From: Pseudomonadota bacterium
GTDB lineage: Bacteria > Bdellovibrionota > UBA1018 > CAIMNF01
Assembly: GCA_027486675.1 (NCBI GenBank)
Contig: JAIXOQ010000023.1
Span: forward strand, 1-42,551
Direction of reading: 5' to 3'
Length of the DNA: 42,551 nucleotides
Numbering within the stretch: the stretch's first letter is position 1; the number at the start of each line of letters is the position of its first letter. This document shows, in pieces, positions 42,463 through 42,551 of this stretch. A program made the position numbers and the translations under genes. A model generated the notes under the pieces. That model did no database searches and had not been told where the DNA came from. It saw only the letters and a list, made by a program, of their open reading frames with translations.

Positions 42463-42551
42463 GAACCTTGAGTCACTCCGCGTTAACATAGCCCTAAGAC
42501 TGGGCAAAGGAGTGACCATGAAGAAGCGATTTTCAGAAGAACAGATCATTA
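42463..42551 (+). mobile_element. IS3-family element, left end, cut by window edge
   Basis: A TGAACC end at 42463 is followed by GAGTCACTCC, a short untranslated stretch and a transposase orfA start. IS3 elements commonly begin TGA/TGT with such inverted termini. The other end and most of the element lie outside the window. Confidence 0.55.
42518..42551 (+). CDS. IS3-family transposase OrfA, partial
   Basis: Only the first eleven codons are present (MKKRFSEEQII), the standard start of many IS3 orfA proteins, with AAAGGAG upstream of the ATG. The helix-turn-helix that follows lies beyond the window. Confidence 0.65.
   Translation, partial: MKKRFSEEQII

Larger units (their letters stand above)
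36101..42551. mobile_element. Genomic island integrated at tRNA-Ser
   Basis: The region begins at a tRNA 3' end with an adjacent tyrosine integrase. It carries an HTH/ATPase operon, a serine recombinase with a res-like site, a ribbon-helix-helix protein, unknown proteins, AT-rich exported genes and an IS3 start. No housekeeping gene lies in it. I looked for a second copy of the tRNA 3' end toward the right edge and did not see one, so the right boundary is either beyond 42551 or eroded. Confidence 0.65.

Noticed and set aside
36101-42551. Second copy of the tRNA 3' end as right attachment site
   Set aside because: Looked for TTCGAATCCCC-CTTCTCCG near the right part of the window and did not see it; boundary unresolved.
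1-42551. CRISPR arrays or large rRNA genes
   Set aside because: No regular direct repeats with spacers and no rRNA-like sequence seen.

Overview
The window looks like a chromosomal segment of a Gram-negative bacterium. It carries genes for an LPS precursor (KdsD), peptidoglycan synthesis and remodelling (MurF, MurJ, MltD), many lipobox proteins, TatA and a membrane pyrophosphatase. The best guess is the Bdellovibrionota/Oligoflexia region of the tree. That rests on the lipoprotein-rich gene set, the DsbA-like lipoprotein and a family of dispersed HNH-endonuclease genes with a conserved non-nuclease N-terminal half. It is an inference from gene content, not a placement by marker phylogeny.

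Layout. 1-506: decayed copy of an HNH-endonuclease gene. 622-4889: EamA-type exporter, DUF4143-type ATPase, lipoprotein, photolyase-family flavoprotein. 4941-11736: a divergent lipoprotein, then a tightly packed rightward run (kdsD, zinc-ribbon membrane protein, DsbA-like lipoprotein, murF, tsaC/sua5, lytic transglycosylase-like protein, small exported protein) with several 4-base or longer overlaps. 11723-15773 (minus): a 12-repeat NHL lipoprotein and a pyrophosphatase of K+-dependent type. 15941-19336: core cluster rplU-rpmA-obgE-nadD-rsfS-rlmH. 19349-24220: small exported protein, an intact HNH paralogue of the left-edge pseudogene, a methyltransferase, a small unknown protein between two copies of a palindromic repeat, ComF-like phosphoribosyltransferase, a Rossmann-like protein and a divergent GbsR-like regulator with an obvious operator palindrome. 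24207-31709: mltD, a DUF507-like protein, murJ, a small PHA-granule-like protein and a degenerate biotin-carboxylase-like protein (all minus), then rsm22-like and tatA (plus). 31943-35909: exported or lipoprotein genes without recognisable families, one followed by a 110-codon in-frame extension behind its stop codon.

36009-36100 is tRNA-Ser(GGA). A tyrosine integrase ends 21 bases from its 3' end, and everything to the right reads as accessory DNA. This includes a three-gene ATGA-coupled operon (HTH protein, Cys-rich mini-protein, AAA-type ATPase), a divergent unknown gene across a 19-bp palindrome, a ribbon-helix-helix protein, a serine recombinase with a res-like repeat region, two AT-rich exported proteins and the start of an IS3-family element cut by the window edge. 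The most plausible reading is a tRNA-Ser-integrated island or satellite-like element with its own recombination and replication/control genes. The far attachment site is not visible.

Most worth a second look: the island operon and its operator palindrome, the biotin-carboxylase-like protein lacking both the biotinyl lysine and key carboxylase residues, the in-frame open extension after the stop at 35574, the hairpin that places the NHL gene start codon in its loop, and the photolyase-family protein lacking the proximal tryptophan.
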